NCBI GenBank assembly: GCA_947058615.1
Contig: CAMSHF010000001.1
Coordinates: 272,709 to 336,708 of the forward strand
DNA length: 64,000 nucleotides
Reading direction: 5' to 3'
Source of the DNA: an uncultured Rickettsiella sp.
GTDB lineage: Bacteria > Pseudomonadota > Gammaproteobacteria > Diplorickettsiales > Diplorickettsiaceae
Made by a program: the position numbers and the translations under genes. Below the pieces are notes generated by a model. The model worked only from the letters and a program-made list of their open reading frames with translations, was not told where the DNA came from and did no database searches. Positions 46,144 through 54,897 of the stretch are shown here, in pieces. The first letter of the stretch is position 1. Each line of letters opens with the position of its first letter.

Positions 46144-46768
46144 GCTTATTGCTCCGCACTGATCGGATAAATTGTTGAATGAGTGAGATGTCCTTGTTGC
46201 TTTTCTCTCGCTCAACTCCACTGGATACATCCACACCATCGGGTTGTAATGTGTTAATGGCCATTACAACATTAGATGCAGTTAATCCACCGGCTAATAA
46301 CCATCGAAAAGGCAGATTATAATGAAAGGAGGCATGAATTTTATTTCCTTGTCCCGGGTTTACATGGTCAATTAAAATTAAATCCCGAGCCGGATCAAGA
46401 TAATGCAAACCCGCGTCTGTTTGTAACTCACCCTGGGTTGATACCGTTTGCACATAGATCCGTTGGTATTCAACAGGTAGTAAATGATGTTGCGCCCGTG
46501 CTGTTGTGCCATGTAGCTGAACAATTTGAATATGGGTTGACTCACAAATGCAGCACATTTCACTAAAGGTGTGCTCTACAAATACTGCAACAGGTAATGC
46601 ACCGGATGTTCTCACGGCGCGAGAAATAAGTGCCGCTTTTTTTAGGCTAACATAACGTGGGGATAAAGGATGAAATATGATCCCAATTAAATTAGCCCCC
46701 GCCATTGCGGTTTGTGTGGCCATTTCTGGATCGCGAACCCCACAGATTTTTATTAAATAATTAGTCAT
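46130..46768 (-). CDS. trpF: Phosphoribosylanthranilate isomerase
   Basis: 212 residues. Begins YLIKICGVRDPEMATQTAMAGA with the catalytic Cys in KICG, then LIGIIFHPLSPRYV, VQLHG, LLAGGLTASNV and the end GVDVSSGVE. A separate gene, not fused to trpC as in enteric bacteria. Overlaps trpC by 8 bp upstream and trpB downstream. Confidence 0.94.
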   Translation of the reverse strand: MTNYLIKICGVRDPEMATQTAMAGANLIGIIFHPLSPRYVSLKKAALISRAVRTSGALPVAVFVEHTFSEMCCICESTHIQIVQLHGTTARAQHHLLPVEYQRIYVQTVSTQGELQTDAGLHYLDPARDLILIDHVNPGQGNKIHASFHYNLPFRWLLAGGLTASNVVMAINTLQPDGVDVSSGVEREKSNKDISLIQQFIRSVRSNKHDGT

Positions 46769-47558
46769 GGCAGCAATCTCGGATAAAGCGTTCAGGATGA
46801 TCCGATTTCACTAAGGCTTCGCCTATTAATACTGCATTAAAACCCGCTTTATAATATTCCCGTGCCAAAGCAGGATTAGTAATACCCGATTCTGCAACTT
46901 TTATAATAGTGTCTGGTATTGCTGAAACAATGGTTAAGGCATGTTGCGTATTCACCGTGAATGTTTTGAGATTTCGATTATTGATACCGATGATCTCTGC
47001 GCCACAATCTAATGCCATTGCAAGCTCATCCTGATCGTGAATTTCAACCAGTACATCGATGTTAATCGAGCGTGCGAATTCCAACAGGGTTTTAGTTTTT
47101 TGACCAAGCACAGCAACAATGCATAATACGGCGCTTGCCCCGGCGATGGCTGCTTCTGCAATCTGTGCTTCATCAATAATGAAATCTTTGCGAATAATGG
47201 GAATCGATCGATCGCCTATTATTTCTGCTACTTGAATCAGATCATTGATATCACCTGCAAAAAATTGCTTATCCGTTAAAATAGATAAAGCGCTAGCACC
47301 ACCTTGAATATAACGTTCCGCTAAACGAGCAGGATCGGAAATAGCGGCTATCTCTCCTTTACTAGGTGATTTACGTTTGATTTCTGCAATCACAGAAAGC
47401 GAAGCAGAACTCAACATTGTTTTAAAGCTTGGACGTTTCGGTAGTAATTCCCCGCGTAATACCTGTGCAATAGGATGCTTAACATCCTGTGCTAATCGCT
47501 GCTTTAAATCAACGACTTCATGCTTTTTTTGTAATAAGATAGTTTCAAGTTTGTTCAT
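46761..47558 (-). CDS. trpC: Indole-3-glycerol phosphate synthase
   Basis: 265 residues from ATG 47558; an in-frame TTG at 47570 is less likely. Family motifs: VIAEIKRKSPSKGEIA, ALSILTDKQFFAGD, IIRKDFIIDEAQI, LVEIHDQDEL, IGINNRNLKTF and VAESGI. It closes the indole ring from CdRP. Monofunctional. The start overlaps the end of trpD by 14 bp. Confidence 0.95.
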   Translation of the reverse strand: MNKLETILLQKKHEVVDLKQRLAQDVKHPIAQVLRGELLPKRPSFKTMLSSASLSVIAEIKRKSPSKGEIAAISDPARLAERYIQGGASALSILTDKQFFAGDINDLIQVAEIIGDRSIPIIRKDFIIDEAQIAEAAIAGASAVLCIVAVLGQKTKTLLEFARSINIDVLVEIHDQDELAMALDCGAEIIGINNRNLKTFTVNTQHALTIVSAIPDTIIKVAESGITNPALAREYYKAGFNAVLIGEALVKSDHPERFIRDCCHD

Positions 47559-48558
47559 AAGAAAATTCAATCCAGTTATTTAATAATCTTAAAGCGGCAC
47601 CATGATATAAGCTATCACGTGCCTGCAATAAGGCCTCAGAAATTGATGAATGTAATCCATAGAGATAGAGCGCTATCGCCGCATTGAGAATCAGTGTATC
47701 TGCAATAGGGCCTCGTTTTCCTTTGAATGCCTCTAACAGTAGTCCTGCATTGATACTCGCATTTCCTCCACGTAAATCTGCAATTGTGCAAGTTTGTAAA
47801 TCAAACTGTTGTGGATCAATAATTCTTTCAATTTTTTCCTGTTGCTTCACTTCAATGATTTTTGTAGGGCCTGCACAACTGATTTCATCTAAGCCCCTGC
47901 TATGCACGACCATCGATTGCTCACTGCCTAGTTTAATTAAGACATCCGCCATGATCGATAATAAGGCTTCATCCGGTACACCTAAAATGATATGTGATGC
48001 TTTAGCTGGATTTAATAAGGGGCCTAAAATATTAAACGTGGTGGGTACATTTAATGTCTTACGAAAATCGCGGAACGCCTGTGTTATAGGGTGAAAATTG
48101 GGCGAGTAACAAAAACCAATGCCAACTTGATCAATACTTTTGCTGATTTGTTCAGGCGTCAATTGAATGTTTACACCTAAAGCTTCAAGCACATCAGCGG
48201 AACCTGTGAGCGATGACATAGAGCGATTGCCATGCTTAGCTATCTTAACTCCGCAACTTGCCGCGAGAATCGCACTTCCGGTAGAAATATTTACTGTATT
48301 TAATGCATCGCCACCTGTTCCAACAATATCTAGTACCGTATGATCCGTAGGAACTACTAGCATTCTACTGCGAAATACTTTCACAATCGCAGATAATTCA
48401 TCCACGGTTTCACTTTTTGCGCGTAGTAAAACTAAAAAAGCGGCCGTCTGTAAAGGGTTAATAGTGGGGCATAAGATCTCCTCTAATACTTGTTGACAAA
48501 TTTTGCTCTGTAAATCTTCACCACGCATCAACTTTTCTATACTGGATTTAAGTAGCAT
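47545..48558 (-). CDS. trpD: Anthranilate phosphoribosyltransferase
   Basis: 337 residues from ATG 48558 (AGGTG 6-7 nt upstream); a GTG at 48567 would add three residues. PRPP-binding DIVGTGGDALNTVNISTG, HGNRSMSSLTGSADVLEALG and GPLLNPA are diagnostic. Separate from trpG. Its 5' end overlaps trpG by 11 bp. Confidence 0.95.
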   Translation of the reverse strand: MLLKSSIEKLMRGEDLQSKICQQVLEEILCPTINPLQTAAFLVLLRAKSETVDELSAIVKVFRSRMLVVPTDHTVLDIVGTGGDALNTVNISTGSAILAASCGVKIAKHGNRSMSSLTGSADVLEALGVNIQLTPEQISKSIDQVGIGFCYSPNFHPITQAFRDFRKTLNVPTTFNILGPLLNPAKASHIILGVPDEALLSIMADVLIKLGSEQSMVVHSRGLDEISCAGPTKIIEVKQQEKIERIIDPQQFDLQTCTIADLRGGNASINAGLLLEAFKGKRGPIADTLILNAAIALYLYGLHSSISEALLQARDSLYHGAALRLLNNWIEFSYEQT

Positions 48559-49165
48559 GGGCCACACCTGATTTTATATTGTTATGGCATAGGGAAAAAA
48601 ATGCTTGTAATAAAAGAGGCCCTTCTGGCGTCAAAATAGATTCGGGATGAAACTGCACTCCATAAATCGGTAATTGACAATGCCGTATCCCCATAATTAA
48701 TCCCTGCTTATTTTCAGCTTCAATAATTAAAGTGGATGATGGCAATGAGTCACGTTCAATCACCAATGAATGGTAGCGACCTGCTCTAAACGGCAAAGAA
48801 AGTGATCGATAAAGCCCAGTTTGTGAATGAAAAATACGATCCTCTTTACCATGCATAACTTCTTCGGATTGAATAACTCGCCCCCCTAATGCAAGGCTAA
48901 TAGCTTGATGGCCAAGACAAACCCCTAATAGTGGTGTTTCAGGAATATCGTTTGCTAATAGGGCATGGATGAGATCGATACAAATACCTGCTTTTTCAGG
49001 TCTTCCTGGGCCAGGAGAGAGAATGATTCCTATTGGAGACATTTGTTTGATCTCATTAAGCGTTACTTTATTATTACGAATAACGCTTATCTTTGTGTAA
49101 AAAGGCGCAATGGCTTGATAAAGGTTATAAGTAAAGCTGTCGTAATTATCTAGGATTAATATCAT
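48548..49165 (-). CDS. trpG: Anthranilate synthase glutamine amidotransferase subunit
   Basis: 205 residues. Starts MILILDNYDSFTYNLYQ; LSPGPGRPEKAG, the nucleophile Cys in LLGVCLGHQAI, and the His-Glu pair in VQFHPESILTPEG. It supplies ammonia from glutamine to TrpE. The enzyme could also serve para-aminobenzoate synthesis (PabA), but its position 2 bp after trpE settles the main role. Confidence 0.95.
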   Translation of the reverse strand: MILILDNYDSFTYNLYQAIAPFYTKISVIRNNKVTLNEIKQMSPIGIILSPGPGRPEKAGICIDLIHALLANDIPETPLLGVCLGHQAISLALGGRVIQSEEVMHGKEDRIFHSQTGLYRSLSLPFRAGRYHSLVIERDSLPSSTLIIEAENKQGLIMGIRHCQLPIYGVQFHPESILTPEGPLLLQAFFSLCHNNIKSGVAHAT

Positions 49166-49167
49166 CT

Positions 49168-50598
49168 CTATTGCTCCCCGTGTGCTTGAGCGATAGCACT
49201 CAACATAGCTTTTGCTTTTTGATAGGTTTCTTGCGCTTCGGTGGCAGGATCCGAATCAAAAACAATACCCGCTCCCGTACGAATAGTGGCTATTCCATTT
49301 TTTAGCACGGCTATTCGAATACTGATACAGCTATCTAAGTTACCTAAAGAATCGATACGACAAACTGCGCCTCCATATATTCCTCGACTTGTAGTTTCTA
49401 GTTCATTAATAATTTGCATGGCGCGAATTTTCGGAGCACCACTGAGAGTCCCTGCTGGAAAAACTGCAGCGAATACGTCTAATGCATCATATTTTTCTTG
49501 CCGCTGGCCCATAACAGTCGATGTAATATGGCTAATATGCGGATAATGTTTTACCTGAAAACACTCACTGAGCCATACGCTCCCAGGTACACTAACGACT
49601 CCTACATCATTTCTGGCTAAATCAACCAACATTACATGTTCTGCTTTTTCTTTGGGGTCATTTAATAAATGCTCTTCAATTAACTGATCCTTAAGCTCTT
49701 TGGTGCGCTTGTGTGTCCCTGCAATGGGATTCACAGTAATTTTGTCGTTATAGACGCTTACCAAACGTTCAGGCGAAGCGCCGATTAGAACCGTTGAAGC
49801 ACTCGGAAAATAAAACATAAAAGGCGCAGGACTAACACGACGTAATGTTTTATAGATATCGAAAGGAGATACACGATAGCGGCGCTTATAGCAACGCGAG
49901 ATAACAATTTGAAATGCATCCCCACGAGTAATAAATTCCTTTGCCTTATTTACGTTACGCATGAAATCTGAATCAGCAATATCAACTTCGATGGGAAATG
50001 CTATTGGCTTCTCTATGCGCGTGTCTGATCTACAGAATGGTCTAGAAAGAATCTTAATAATAGTCGCTATTTTCTGCTTTGCTTGATCATAGGCTCGCTC
50101 GGGATCTGAACCCGTTTCAACTAAGTAACTAATTAAAATCGTTTGTTTTTCATGGTTAAAACTTAAACTCAGTGCATAAAAATTAAATAAGAGTCTAGGT
50201 AATGAAGCATCCACTATCTGCGTTTCAGGTATTTCTTCAAAATAGCGGATGGCGTCATAGCTAACAAATCCCATCGTGCTAGTAATTAATGGCGCTACCT
50301 CACTCCGGGTTGCAAACCTATAGCGAGATTGCAATTCTCGTAGCGCTGACCATGGATGCGTATCATCTGTATAATCTCGAGTCAGATTATCCATAGACTC
50401 AAAACAGATGAAAGAATAACGAGCACTGTTTTTCTGGTGCAGGTCTTCAAACATTACACCCTCAGAGCCATAGGCTTTATTCAGCAAGGAGTAAATGCAC
50501 GTAGGAGTTAAGCTTTTAGCTGGGATTTCTTTAAAAACCGCTACCCGCTTGGCCTCTTTGGCGTAATGCTGAAATTCTTTAAAAGTAAAAGCTTGCAT
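49168..50598 (-). CDS. trpE: Anthranilate synthase component I
   Basis: 476 residues. Chorismate-binding core: DAFQIVISR, GASPERLV, NPIAGTHKRT, DPKEKAEHVMLVDLARNDVG, HITSTVMG, FPAGTLSGAPKIRAM and IRTGAGIV. It converts chorismate plus ammonia to anthranilate. The N-terminal LLES motif that holds inhibitory Trp in other TrpE proteins reads MFED here (SEGVMFEDLHQ), so feedback control may differ. First gene of the operon; no leader peptide or attenuator fits in the 85 bp upstream. Confidence 0.95.
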   Translation of the reverse strand: MQAFTFKEFQHYAKEAKRVAVFKEIPAKSLTPTCIYSLLNKAYGSEGVMFEDLHQKNSARYSFICFESMDNLTRDYTDDTHPWSALRELQSRYRFATRSEVAPLITSTMGFVSYDAIRYFEEIPETQIVDASLPRLLFNFYALSLSFNHEKQTILISYLVETGSDPERAYDQAKQKIATIIKILSRPFCRSDTRIEKPIAFPIEVDIADSDFMRNVNKAKEFITRGDAFQIVISRCYKRRYRVSPFDIYKTLRRVSPAPFMFYFPSASTVLIGASPERLVSVYNDKITVNPIAGTHKRTKELKDQLIEEHLLNDPKEKAEHVMLVDLARNDVGVVSVPGSVWLSECFQVKHYPHISHITSTVMGQRQEKYDALDVFAAVFPAGTLSGAPKIRAMQIINELETTSRGIYGGAVCRIDSLGNLDSCISIRIAVLKNGIATIRTGAGIVFDSDPATEAQETYQKAKAMLSAIAQAHGEQ

Positions 50599-50621
50599 TA
50601 TTTATAAAGCCTCGTTATGAT
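50593..50621 (+). promoter_or_regulatory. Candidate promoter of the aro operon
   Basis: TTGCAT at 50593-50598, 17-bp spacer, TATGAT at 50616-50621. The -35 overlaps the first codons of divergent trpE. Transcription would begin near 50628, just before the 18-bp dyad. Confidence 0.5.
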
Positions 50622-50629
50622 GAACTCAT

Positions 50630-50647
50630 GTAATGATACAGTATTAC
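50630..50647. promoter_or_regulatory. Candidate TrpR operator between trpE and aroA
   Basis: GTAATACTGTATCATTAC read on the minus strand. It has 5-bp inverted arms (GTAAT/ATTAC), is 18 bp long, and matches 11 of 18 positions of the E. coli consensus GTACTAGTTAACTAGTAC including both ends. It covers the trpE -10 and sits just downstream of the predicted aro start. A trpR gene is in the same operon. The CTAG core is missing, so this is tentative. Confidence 0.42.
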
Positions 50648-50661
50648 AAAAATAAGATCAA
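50633..50661 (-). promoter_or_regulatory. Candidate promoter of the trp operon
   Basis: On the minus strand TTGATC (50661-50656), 17-bp spacer, TATCAT (50638-50633). The -10 lies inside the 18-bp dyad. Start near 50626, leader about 28 nt. Confidence 0.55.
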
Positions 50662-50683
50662 TAGCCAATAACCGGAAATAAAA

Positions 50684-52597
50684 GTGATTCTTAGCGTTAA
50701 TCAAAGCAAGGTTTTAAGTGGGAAGGTTCGCGCACCTAGTTCAAAATCATTCAGTATCCGCGGCATGCTATTTTCACTGCTGGCCAAAGGAGAGTCTACT
50801 TTGCTCAAGCCATTGGCCTCTGACGATACACAGTCCGCCCAAGAGGTTTTGGAATCATTGGGTGCAAACATTCAGAATACACCGTATGGAATAAAAATCA
50901 CTAGCAAAGGAACACCCCTCACTGTTCGCAAGACCCAAATTCATACGGGTGATTCGGGTATTACAACACGATTTATACTGCCATTATTGGGATTACGTAA
51001 AGATTATGCTAAACCCATCATTATTAACTGCGGCCAACAAATGAAGGCAAGACCTATCAAACCATTAGTCGATGTATTAGGTAAGCTAGGTATGTCTATT
51101 CAATACCTTGAACAAGTCGGTCATCTACCTCTCTCGGTGAGTGGGCGATTAAAAGGTGGTGTTGCTGATGTAGTAGAGGGTCTTAGTTCACAATATTTAT
51201 CAGCCTTATTGATGGGATTGCCGAGCGCTGAAAGCAGTAGTGTCATCACGGTAAAAAATTTACATGAACGTCCTTATGTGGATATGACGCTTGCCTGTTT
51301 GAAGCAGCAAGAAATTAATTATAGCCATCAACGTGTTGATCATATCGATATTTTTCACATCCCTGGAAAACAACACTATAAACCTATTCATATGCACATC
51401 AAGGGTGATTTTTCTTCTGCATCTTATCTTTTAGCAGCCACAGCGCTTATTCCAGGGGAAGTAGAAATACAAGGATTGGATGATCAGGATATGCAAGGCG
51501 ATAAGCGATTAGTCACTATTTTAAAGCAAATGGGTGCAGAGGTAGCGATAAACCAGAATAATGTAAAAATTACAAGTAAGAAGCCATTAAAAGGAATACG
51601 CATTGATGCCAATGATATTCCTGATCTACTACCCACTTTAGCGGTAATCGCTACACAAGCCATAGGGAAAACTGAAATCTACAATGTCCCACAAGCGCGA
51701 ATTAAAGAAACCGATCGTATTCATTCAATGACAGTAGGTTTAAGAAAAATGGGGGCAAGGATCGAAGAAAATTCAGATGGGATCGTAGTATACCAAAGTA
51801 AGCTTAAAGGTAGTTTAGTACAAGGGTTCAACGATCATCGTACTGTGATGGCTTTGACTCTTGCGGGAATGCTTGCACAGGGAACTACGCTAATAACTGA
51901 TGCTACTGCGATTAATAAAACTTATCCTGAATTTGTTAAAACTATGCAGGCCGTTGGCGCTGAGATAAGCTTATTAACAGGACCTACGCGAAAACCGCCT
52001 TTTGATTCAGGACTTTTGCCCAACTTAGAAAAAAAAGCTTCTAGCGATCCGATTATTCTTATCGGATTTAAGCATGTTGGTAAAACGACCATTGGCAAAC
52101 AATTAGCCAAAATGCTTAAGAAACGCTTTATTGATCTTGATCGAGAAGTGGAAAATCTTTATGGAAAATATTTTTTTGAGCCCTTATGTTGTCGACAAAT
52201 TATGCAATTACATGGCGAATTGTATTATCGCCAATTAGAATCAGAAGCCTTACACCATACATTAAAAGTATCATCGTGTGTTATTTCATTAGGGGGGGGC
52301 ACCGTTTTAAATCAGTCAAATCAAGATGTATTAAAACCCTATTGTTTACTTCATGTTACAGCACCCCGTGGTATCGTGTTTGAACGCATTATGGCGCAAG
52401 AAGGCCTTCCAAGTTTTTTTGATCCGAAAGAAGATTGCTATGCTTCATTCAGCCGTTTATGGGATGAACGCTTTAATGTATATAAGCAATTAACTCCTGT
52501 GACTATCAATAACAATAATACTGTTAAAAAAGCAGTCAATGAAGCATTGGCCTATCTACATGTCTACATGCAATTGGAGTTGAGCGACTATGTCTAA
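50684..52597 (+). CDS. aroA: Fused EPSP synthase-shikimate kinase (AroA-AroK)
   Basis: 637 residues, GTG start. Residues 1-430 are EPSP synthase: K21 and R26 in SSKSFSIR, GDSGITTRF (89-97), DIPDLLPTLA (311-320), IKETDRI (340-346), NDHRT (383-387), K412. A linker of about 24 residues leads to shikimate kinase (455-637): Walker A GFKHVGKTT (461-469), D484/D486, R516, SLGGG (535-539), R596. It would catalyse steps 5 and 6 of the shikimate route. Two residues tied to glyphosate binding are changed (I93, F97), and the kinase LID Arg is absent (GLPSFF). Confidence 0.93.
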   Translation: MILSVNQSKVLSGKVRAPSSKSFSIRGMLFSLLAKGESTLLKPLASDDTQSAQEVLESLGANIQNTPYGIKITSKGTPLTVRKTQIHTGDSGITTRFILPLLGLRKDYAKPIIINCGQQMKARPIKPLVDVLGKLGMSIQYLEQVGHLPLSVSGRLKGGVADVVEGLSSQYLSALLMGLPSAESSSVITVKNLHERPYVDMTLACLKQQEINYSHQRVDHIDIFHIPGKQHYKPIHMHIKGDFSSASYLLAATALIPGEVEIQGLDDQDMQGDKRLVTILKQMGAEVAINQNNVKITSKKPLKGIRIDANDIPDLLPTLAVIATQAIGKTEIYNVPQARIKETDRIHSMTVGLRKMGARIEENSDGIVVYQSKLKGSLVQGFNDHRTVMALTLAGMLAQGTTLITDATAINKTYPEFVKTMQAVGAEISLLTGPTRKPPFDSGLLPNLEKKASSDPIILIGFKHVGKTTIGKQLAKMLKKRFIDLDREVENLYGKYFFEPLCCRQIMQLHGELYYRQLESEALHHTLKVSSCVISLGGGTVLNQSNQDVLKPYCLLHVTAPRGIVFERIMAQEGLPSFFDPKEDCYASFSRLWDERFNVYKQLTPVTINNNNTVKKAVNEALAYLHVYMQLELSDYV

Positions 52598-53027
52598 ATT
52601 ATTACTACTCCATGGAATAAATTTGAATAGTTTAGGGAAACGTGATGTATTGCATTATGGCCATTTAACACTTAAAGCGATTAAAGCGATCACTGCTAAA
52701 GAAGCAGAAAAATATGGATTTAATGTTATTTCATATCAGTCTAATCATGAGGGTAACTTGGTTGATAAATTGCAATCAGAAACGGAACATTGCGCAGGCA
52801 TCATTATCAATCCAGGTGCATTCACTCATTATAGCTATGGCTTATATGATGCCTTAATAGATACTGGGTTACCTGTCGTTGAAGTACATTTATCTGATAC
52901 TCACCAGCGTGAACCGTGGAGAAAACGATCGGTGATCGCACCTGCTTGCATAAAAACAATTAAAGGCAAAAAAGAGCAAGGTTATCGAGAAGCTGTGAAT
53001 GTATTAATAGAATATCTAAAACCATGA
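52590..53027 (+). CDS. aroQ: 3-dehydroquinate dehydratase, type II
   Basis: 145 residues. LLLLHGINLNSLGKRDVLHYG contains the catalytic Arg and Tyr, followed by SNHEGNLVDKL, INPGAFTHYSYGLYDAL with the His, and EVHLSDTHQREPWR. GPNLN is HGINLN, a mild divergence. It makes 3-dehydroshikimate. The start overlaps the aroA-aroK gene by 8 bp. Confidence 0.94.
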   Translation: MSKLLLLHGINLNSLGKRDVLHYGHLTLKAIKAITAKEAEKYGFNVISYQSNHEGNLVDKLQSETEHCAGIIINPGAFTHYSYGLYDALIDTGLPVVEVHLSDTHQREPWRKRSVIAPACIKTIKGKKEQGYREAVNVLIEYLKP

Positions 53028-53857
53028 AAATAACCAATAAAACTCAATTAAATCTGCTCATAGGTGCTCCGCTTGAACATTCGCAAAGCCCTGTATTACA
53101 CGAGGCGTGCTATCAACAACTAGGTATAAATGCTGTTCTATTGGCATCACCGCCCTGCTCGCAATTTAAATCATTAATTCAAACAATAAAAACGCTTGCA
53201 GTGAAGCTAACCGCTGTAACGGCACCTTACAAAGAAAAAGTCATTAAATATTTAGATCAATGCAGTTTTGAAGTTAGTCAATTACAGGCCGCTAACACAA
53301 TTATTCAGCGCGATGGAAAACTATGTGGCTATAACACGGATATCGATGGTATTAGTTTCGCATTACGACATATCACACTCCATAAAAAGCAAGCGCTTAT
53401 CATTGGCGCAGGTGGTGCTGCATGTGCAATCGCTTATTTTCTTAAAAAAAATCACGCTAAGCTTTTTTGGATAAATCGTACGCGGAAAAAAGCAAGCGTT
53501 TTAGCCAAAAAATTTGGCGGTCGCGTTATTTATCACGATGAATTAAGCGACTTACCGATAGACATCATTATTAACACAACGCCTGTTGGATTATATCCTA
53601 ATAGTAAGGTATCGCCCTTGCCTCATTATTTGTTTCATAAAAAGCAAGTAGTATTTGACCTGGTCTACAATCCGTTAGTAACACCGCTATTAAAACAAGC
53701 GAAAAAACAACAAGCAAAGATTATTTCTGGTTTAGATATGTTTATTGGTCAAGGCTTAAAACAAATTGAATTATTAACAGATGAAGTTTTTACTCCCACA
53801 AACATTCATGCACTCAAAAAAATATTAATAAGAAATCAACAAGTGGCTTACAAATGA
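53024..53857 (+). CDS. aroE: Shikimate dehydrogenase
   Basis: 277 residues. Substrate site GAPLEHSQSPVLHE, catalytic Lys in TAPYKEK, LCGYNTDIDGI with the Asp, then NADP fold GAGGAACAIAYFL, NRTRKKA, and NTTPVGL. Reduces 3-dehydroshikimate with NADPH. Overlaps aroQ by 4 bp and the DAHP synthase gene by 4 bp. Confidence 0.94.
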   Translation: MKITNKTQLNLLIGAPLEHSQSPVLHEACYQQLGINAVLLASPPCSQFKSLIQTIKTLAVKLTAVTAPYKEKVIKYLDQCSFEVSQLQAANTIIQRDGKLCGYNTDIDGISFALRHITLHKKQALIIGAGGAACAIAYFLKKNHAKLFWINRTRKKASVLAKKFGGRVIYHDELSDLPIDIIINTTPVGLYPNSKVSPLPHYLFHKKQVVFDLVYNPLVTPLLKQAKKQQAKIISGLDMFIGQGLKQIELLTDEVFTPTNIHALKKILIRNQQVAYK

Positions 53858-54897
53858 AATATATACAGCTTAAAAAATTGCCTAGTGTCGAGGAAATGAT
53901 TCAATTATACCCCTTATCGGACGAAGGGCACAAAAAAATTATGCATCATAGAAGGGAAATAAAGGCTATCTTAGAGGGTCGAGATCATCGTTTACTGATG
54001 ATAGTGGGTCCTTGTTCAGCATGGCCCAAAGAAGCTGTGCTTGAATATGCAGAACGTTTATTAGAAGTAAATGAGCAGGTAAAACAATCCTTAAAAGTTG
54101 TTATGCGTTCGTATATTCAAAAACCTCGTACAACAAAAGGCTGGGTCGGCCCGCTTAACCAACCTGATCCTTACGCCGAACCTAATATTGAGGCAGGCAT
54201 GCATTATGTTCGCGAAATGATGGTGAAGATTGTGGAGCTCGGATTACCTATCGCCGATGAATGTTTATTCACACATAACTCACGTGGATTTTTAGAGTTA
54301 GTATCATGGTTTGCGATTGGCGCTAGAAGCAGTGAAGATCATGAACATCGGATTTTTGCGTCTGCCGCAGATTGTCCTGTAGGGATGAAAAATCCAACGC
54401 ATGGCTCAATCGAGGTGGCTATCAACAGTGTAGTTGCCGCTCAACATGCACATATCGCTGCAATAAACGGTTATGCGGTGCAAACGCCGGGTAATTCACA
54501 CGCACACTTGGTACTGCGTGGTAGTAATCGAGAACCCAATTACACACCTGATTATCTTGAAGCAGTAAAAAAACATATGTCAGCGCATCAGATAAAGAAT
54601 CCTGCTGTTGTCATTGATGTCAGTCATGATAATTGTTTACTAAATGGAAAAAAAGATCCTCGAAAACAAATTACTACTATATTTGAAGTGACGAAATACT
54701 TAAAAAAATATCCCGAATTACGTAAATTAATGAAAGGGTTCATGATCGAAAGTTATTTAAAAGAAGGAAACCAAAAAATAGAAATGTGTAATAAGAAAAC
54801 AATTGATTTAAGTGGATTATCTCTTACTGATCCCTGCTTAAATTGGGAACAAACAGAATCTTTACTAATTGCGTTAGCCAATCAGGTAAAATTGTAA
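53854..54897 (+). CDS. aroG: DAHP synthase, AroG/F/H type (class I)
   Basis: 347 residues. IVGPCSAWPKEAVLEYAERL, MRSYIQKPRTTKGWVGPLNQP, ADECLF, AIGARSSEDHEHR, CPVGMKNPTHGS, NSHAHLVLRGS, DVSHDN and MIESYLKEGNQ are the family blocks. It condenses PEP with erythrose-4-P, the entry to the pathway. The usual SIHD after GPC is SAWP and SWGAIGAR is SWFAIGAR, so it is a divergent member. Which amino acid inhibits it, if any, is not readable. Placed within the aro operon. Confidence 0.92.
   Translation: MKYIQLKKLPSVEEMIQLYPLSDEGHKKIMHHRREIKAILEGRDHRLLMIVGPCSAWPKEAVLEYAERLLEVNEQVKQSLKVVMRSYIQKPRTTKGWVGPLNQPDPYAEPNIEAGMHYVREMMVKIVELGLPIADECLFTHNSRGFLELVSWFAIGARSSEDHEHRIFASAADCPVGMKNPTHGSIEVAINSVVAAQHAHIAAINGYAVQTPGNSHAHLVLRGSNREPNYTPDYLEAVKKHMSAHQIKNPAVVIDVSHDNCLLNGKKDPRKQITTIFEVTKYLKKYPELRKLMKGFMIESYLKEGNQKIEMCNKKTIDLSGLSLTDPCLNWEQTESLLIALANQVKL

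Noticed and set aside
50599..50683. Possible trpL-type attenuator upstream of trpE
   Set aside because: The predicted leader is only about 28 nt and contains no Trp-codon peptide or terminator hairpin.
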